From: WHSM01 sp050701635
Lineage (GTDB): Bacteria > Actinomycetota > Actinomycetes > Mycobacteriales > Micromonosporaceae
DNA: 6,265 nt
NCBI GenBank assembly: GCA_050701635.1
Contig: JBOGDF010000323.1
Location: 1-6,265 of the forward strand
Direction: 5' to 3'
The position numbers and the translations under genes are program-made. The notes under the pieces were generated by a model. It was not told the origin of the DNA and made no database searches. It worked only from the letters and a program-made list of their open reading frames with translations. Positions within the stretch are counted from its first letter, which is position 1. Each line of letters begins with the position of its first letter. Shown here piece after piece: positions 5,398 to 6,265 of this stretch.

Positions 5398-5473
5398 CCA
5401 CTTGGGGGCTCAAATGGTTGCTGAGAATGCGTACAAAAGGGGCGCGCGAGCAACCATTTGGGACCCCAAGTGG
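5398..5473. repeat. Long inverted repeat, 25-bp arms and 26-nt loop
   Basis: The arm 5398-5422 (starting CCACTTGGGG, ending AAATGGTTGCT) is reverse-complementary to 5449-5473 at 23 of 25 positions; the two differences pair G5408 with A5463 and T5410 with G5461 (the latter a wobble in RNA). It lies in the 229-bp gap between the divergent zincin and arsR genes, 57 bases before the zincin start and 98 bases before arsR. The size and position do not fit a terminator, since both genes point away. A small palindromic mobile element (MITE-like), a recombination site, or a structured leader are possibilities. I see no target-site duplication at its edges. The rest of the gap holds only the dyad at 5506-5525 and a tiny ORF. 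Confidence 0.93.
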
Positions 5474-5505
5474 GAGGAGGGTGCCCCAGGCGCCGGGGAT
5501 TGACG

Positions 5506-5525
5506 AATTGCTAAGGTATGCAATT
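5506..5525. promoter_or_regulatory. Candidate ArsR-family operator upstream of the arsR-like gene
   Basis: AATTGC (5506-5511) and GCAATT (5520-5525) form a perfect dyad with an 8-bp AT-rich spacer, starting just after a TTGACG (5500-5505) that could be a -35 box. It stands out from the GC-rich surroundings and lies 45 bases upstream of the repressor start. ArsR-family repressors commonly bind such dyads over their own promoters, and the SqrR/BigR branch is known for ATTC-N8-GAAT sites with the same spacing. No good -10 box is seen (ATTGAT at 17-base spacing is weak). Confidence 0.35.
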
Positions 5526-5570
5526 GATGGATATCGCAGTCGTGGGTACGGACGCCGGGTGGTGGGGCGG

Positions 5571-5915
5571 GTGAGCCGGCCGCTGTATCAGGCGAAGGCC
5601 GAGTTCTTCAAGACGTTGGGGCACCCGGCGCGGATCCGGGTGCTGGAGCTGCTGTCGGTACGGGAGCACGCCGTCTCCGAGCTGCTCCCCGAGATCGGCA
5701 TCGAGCCGGCCCACCTGTCGCAGCAGCTGGCGGTGCTGCGCCGCGCGGGGCTGGTGACCACCCGGAAGGAGGGTTCGGCGGTGCACTACTCGCTGACCAG
5801 TCCACACGTGGCCGAGCTGCTGGTGGTGGCCCGGCGGATCCTCACCGAGGTGCTGTCCGGCCAGGTCGAGCTGCTGGCGGACCTGCGGGTCTCCGAGTCT
5901 CCGGGCGGGGCGTGA
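5571..5915 (+). CDS. ArsR-family winged-helix transcriptional repressor
   Basis: A 114-residue dimeric-type repressor. FFKTLGHPARIRVLELLS is the ArsR signature helix pair near residues 11-28; AVSELLPEIGIEPAHLSQQL and AVLRRAGLV (about 32-60) form the DNA-binding HTH, and TTRKEGSAVHYSLTSP (about 61-76) the wing. No cysteine is present, so the classic Cys-based metal or thiol sensing (ELCVCDL motif) is absent; what it senses cannot be told. The GTG at 5571 is chosen because SRPLYQAKAEFF is the usual start of this subfamily; the ribosome site (GGTGGGG) is poor, and an in-frame run upstream passes through the long inverted repeat and is not protein-like. Its TGA overlaps the ATG of the next gene by one base, so the two are co-translated and the repressor likely controls that operon and itself. 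Confidence 0.9.
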   Translation: MSRPLYQAKAEFFKTLGHPARIRVLELLSVREHAVSELLPEIGIEPAHLSQQLAVLRRAGLVTTRKEGSAVHYSLTSPHVAELLVVARRILTEVLSGQVELLADLRVSESPGGA

Positions 5916-6265
5916 TGTCCGGTCTGGCGCGCAAGATCCGTACCACCGGAAAGGTCGCCGAGCCGGCGGGGCCGGCACCCGCGCCGGTCTCCTGTCCGAA
6001 GGCGGCGGCGCTGCGGGGTTCGGTGCAGCTGCGCCACGTCGACGCCGGATCGTGCAACGGGTGCGAGATCGAGATCGGGTCGGCGTTCGGGCCGGTGTAC
6101 GACGCGGAGCGGTACGGCGCCCGCCTGGTCGCCTCGCCCCGGCACGCCGACGCGCTGCTGGTGACCGGTCCGGTGACCCGCAACATGGCCGAGCCGCTGC
6201 GGCGTACGTACGAGGCGGTGCCGGAGCCGCGGATCGTGGTCGCGGTCGGGGACTGCGCCCGCGAC
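5915..6265 (+). CDS. NuoB/hydrogenase small-subunit-like Fe-S protein (partial, runs off the right edge)
   Basis: The first 117 residues of a protein of the NADH-quinone oxidoreductase subunit B family, of the branch resembling the small subunits of hydrogenase-4/formate hydrogenlyase-type complexes. After a Pro/Ala-rich start, the core begins at about 35 with HVDAGSCNGCEIEI, where Cys47 and Cys50 are the first two [4Fe-4S] ligands, spaced C-x-x-C as in the hydrogenase-type branch rather than the adjacent pair of true NuoB. ADALLVTGPVTRNM (78-91) is the family's next conserved block, and Cys114 in VGDCARD is the third ligand; the fourth lies outside the window. The protein would pass electrons in a membrane-bound redox complex whose other subunits should follow downstream. 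It starts at ATG 5915, overlapping the arsR stop as TGATG. Whether the complex is a hydrogenase needs the large subunit. Confidence 0.9.
   Translation, partial: MSGLARKIRTTGKVAEPAGPAPAPVSCPKAAALRGSVQLRHVDAGSCNGCEIEIGSAFGPVYDAERYGARLVASPRHADALLVTGPVTRNMAEPLRRTYEAVPEPRIVVAVGDCARD

Noticed and set aside
3930..5453. Long leftward ORF of 507 codons
   Set aside because: It runs antisense to DUF2786 and in another frame over the zincin gene, is rich in Arg/Pro/Ser nonsense, and has no family motifs. Only 4292-4463 within it looks protein-like.
5256..5570. N-terminal extension of the ArsR gene to an upstream ATG
   Set aside because: The extension crosses the antisense of the zincin gene and the 25-bp inverted repeat, and ArsR-family similarity starts at about 5571.
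1..6265. CRISPR array, tRNA or rRNA
   Set aside because: No regularly spaced direct repeats and no cloverleaf or ribosomal sequence recognised.

Overview
The window reads like the chromosome of a high-GC actinomycete, most likely a Micromonosporaceae member. The basis is strong G/C at third codon positions, GTG and ATG starts behind AGGAGG-type ribosome sites, and the character of the proteins (a DUF2786 protein, an ArsR regulator followed by a NuoB-like subunit). The genus is inference. It is an accessory region of small gene remnants and mobile-element debris, which gives way at the right end to what looks like an intact metabolic operon.

Left end (1-444): the first ten codons of a leftward gene, probably an IS110-type transposase, start at position 30. 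The roughly 180 bases upstream of it carry a series of small stem-loops. In IS110-group elements that place is where a bridge RNA can be encoded, so this is a candidate non-coding RNA. A rightward ORF with a resolvase-type helix-turn-helix (HTH) at its C-terminus overlaps it and is probably a fragment.

505-1035: a complete leftward YefM-YoeB toxin-antitoxin operon, with all three YoeB catalytic residues present and a palindromic operator in front. 1139-2365: a leftward 408-residue protein of a family I cannot name. 2445-2713: a rightward, twice-frameshifted and truncated relic of a TOTE-type archaeo-eukaryotic primase. 2847-4223: a rightward DUF2786 protein with a good ribosome site, divergent from the 408-residue gene.

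4224-5570: an intergenic stretch with a possible leftward HTH remnant, then a leftward DUF3267-type membrane zincin (4631-5341). This gene is bracketed by two striking inverted repeats (14-bp perfect arms at 4561-4614, 25-bp arms at 5398-5473), both with 26-nt loops. 5571-6265: an ArsR-family repressor overlapping by one base the start of a NuoB/hydrogenase-small-subunit-like protein that runs off the window. A dyad 45 bases upstream of arsR may be its operator.

The genes do not form one pathway. The TA pair works as a unit, and arsR with the NuoB-like gene works as a unit (a regulated redox complex). The rest looks like an island built by insertion and decay. The most interesting unexplained signals are the structured region upstream of the putative IS110 gene, the 12-base word it shares with the 4561-4614 hairpin, and the pair of hairpins around the zincin gene.
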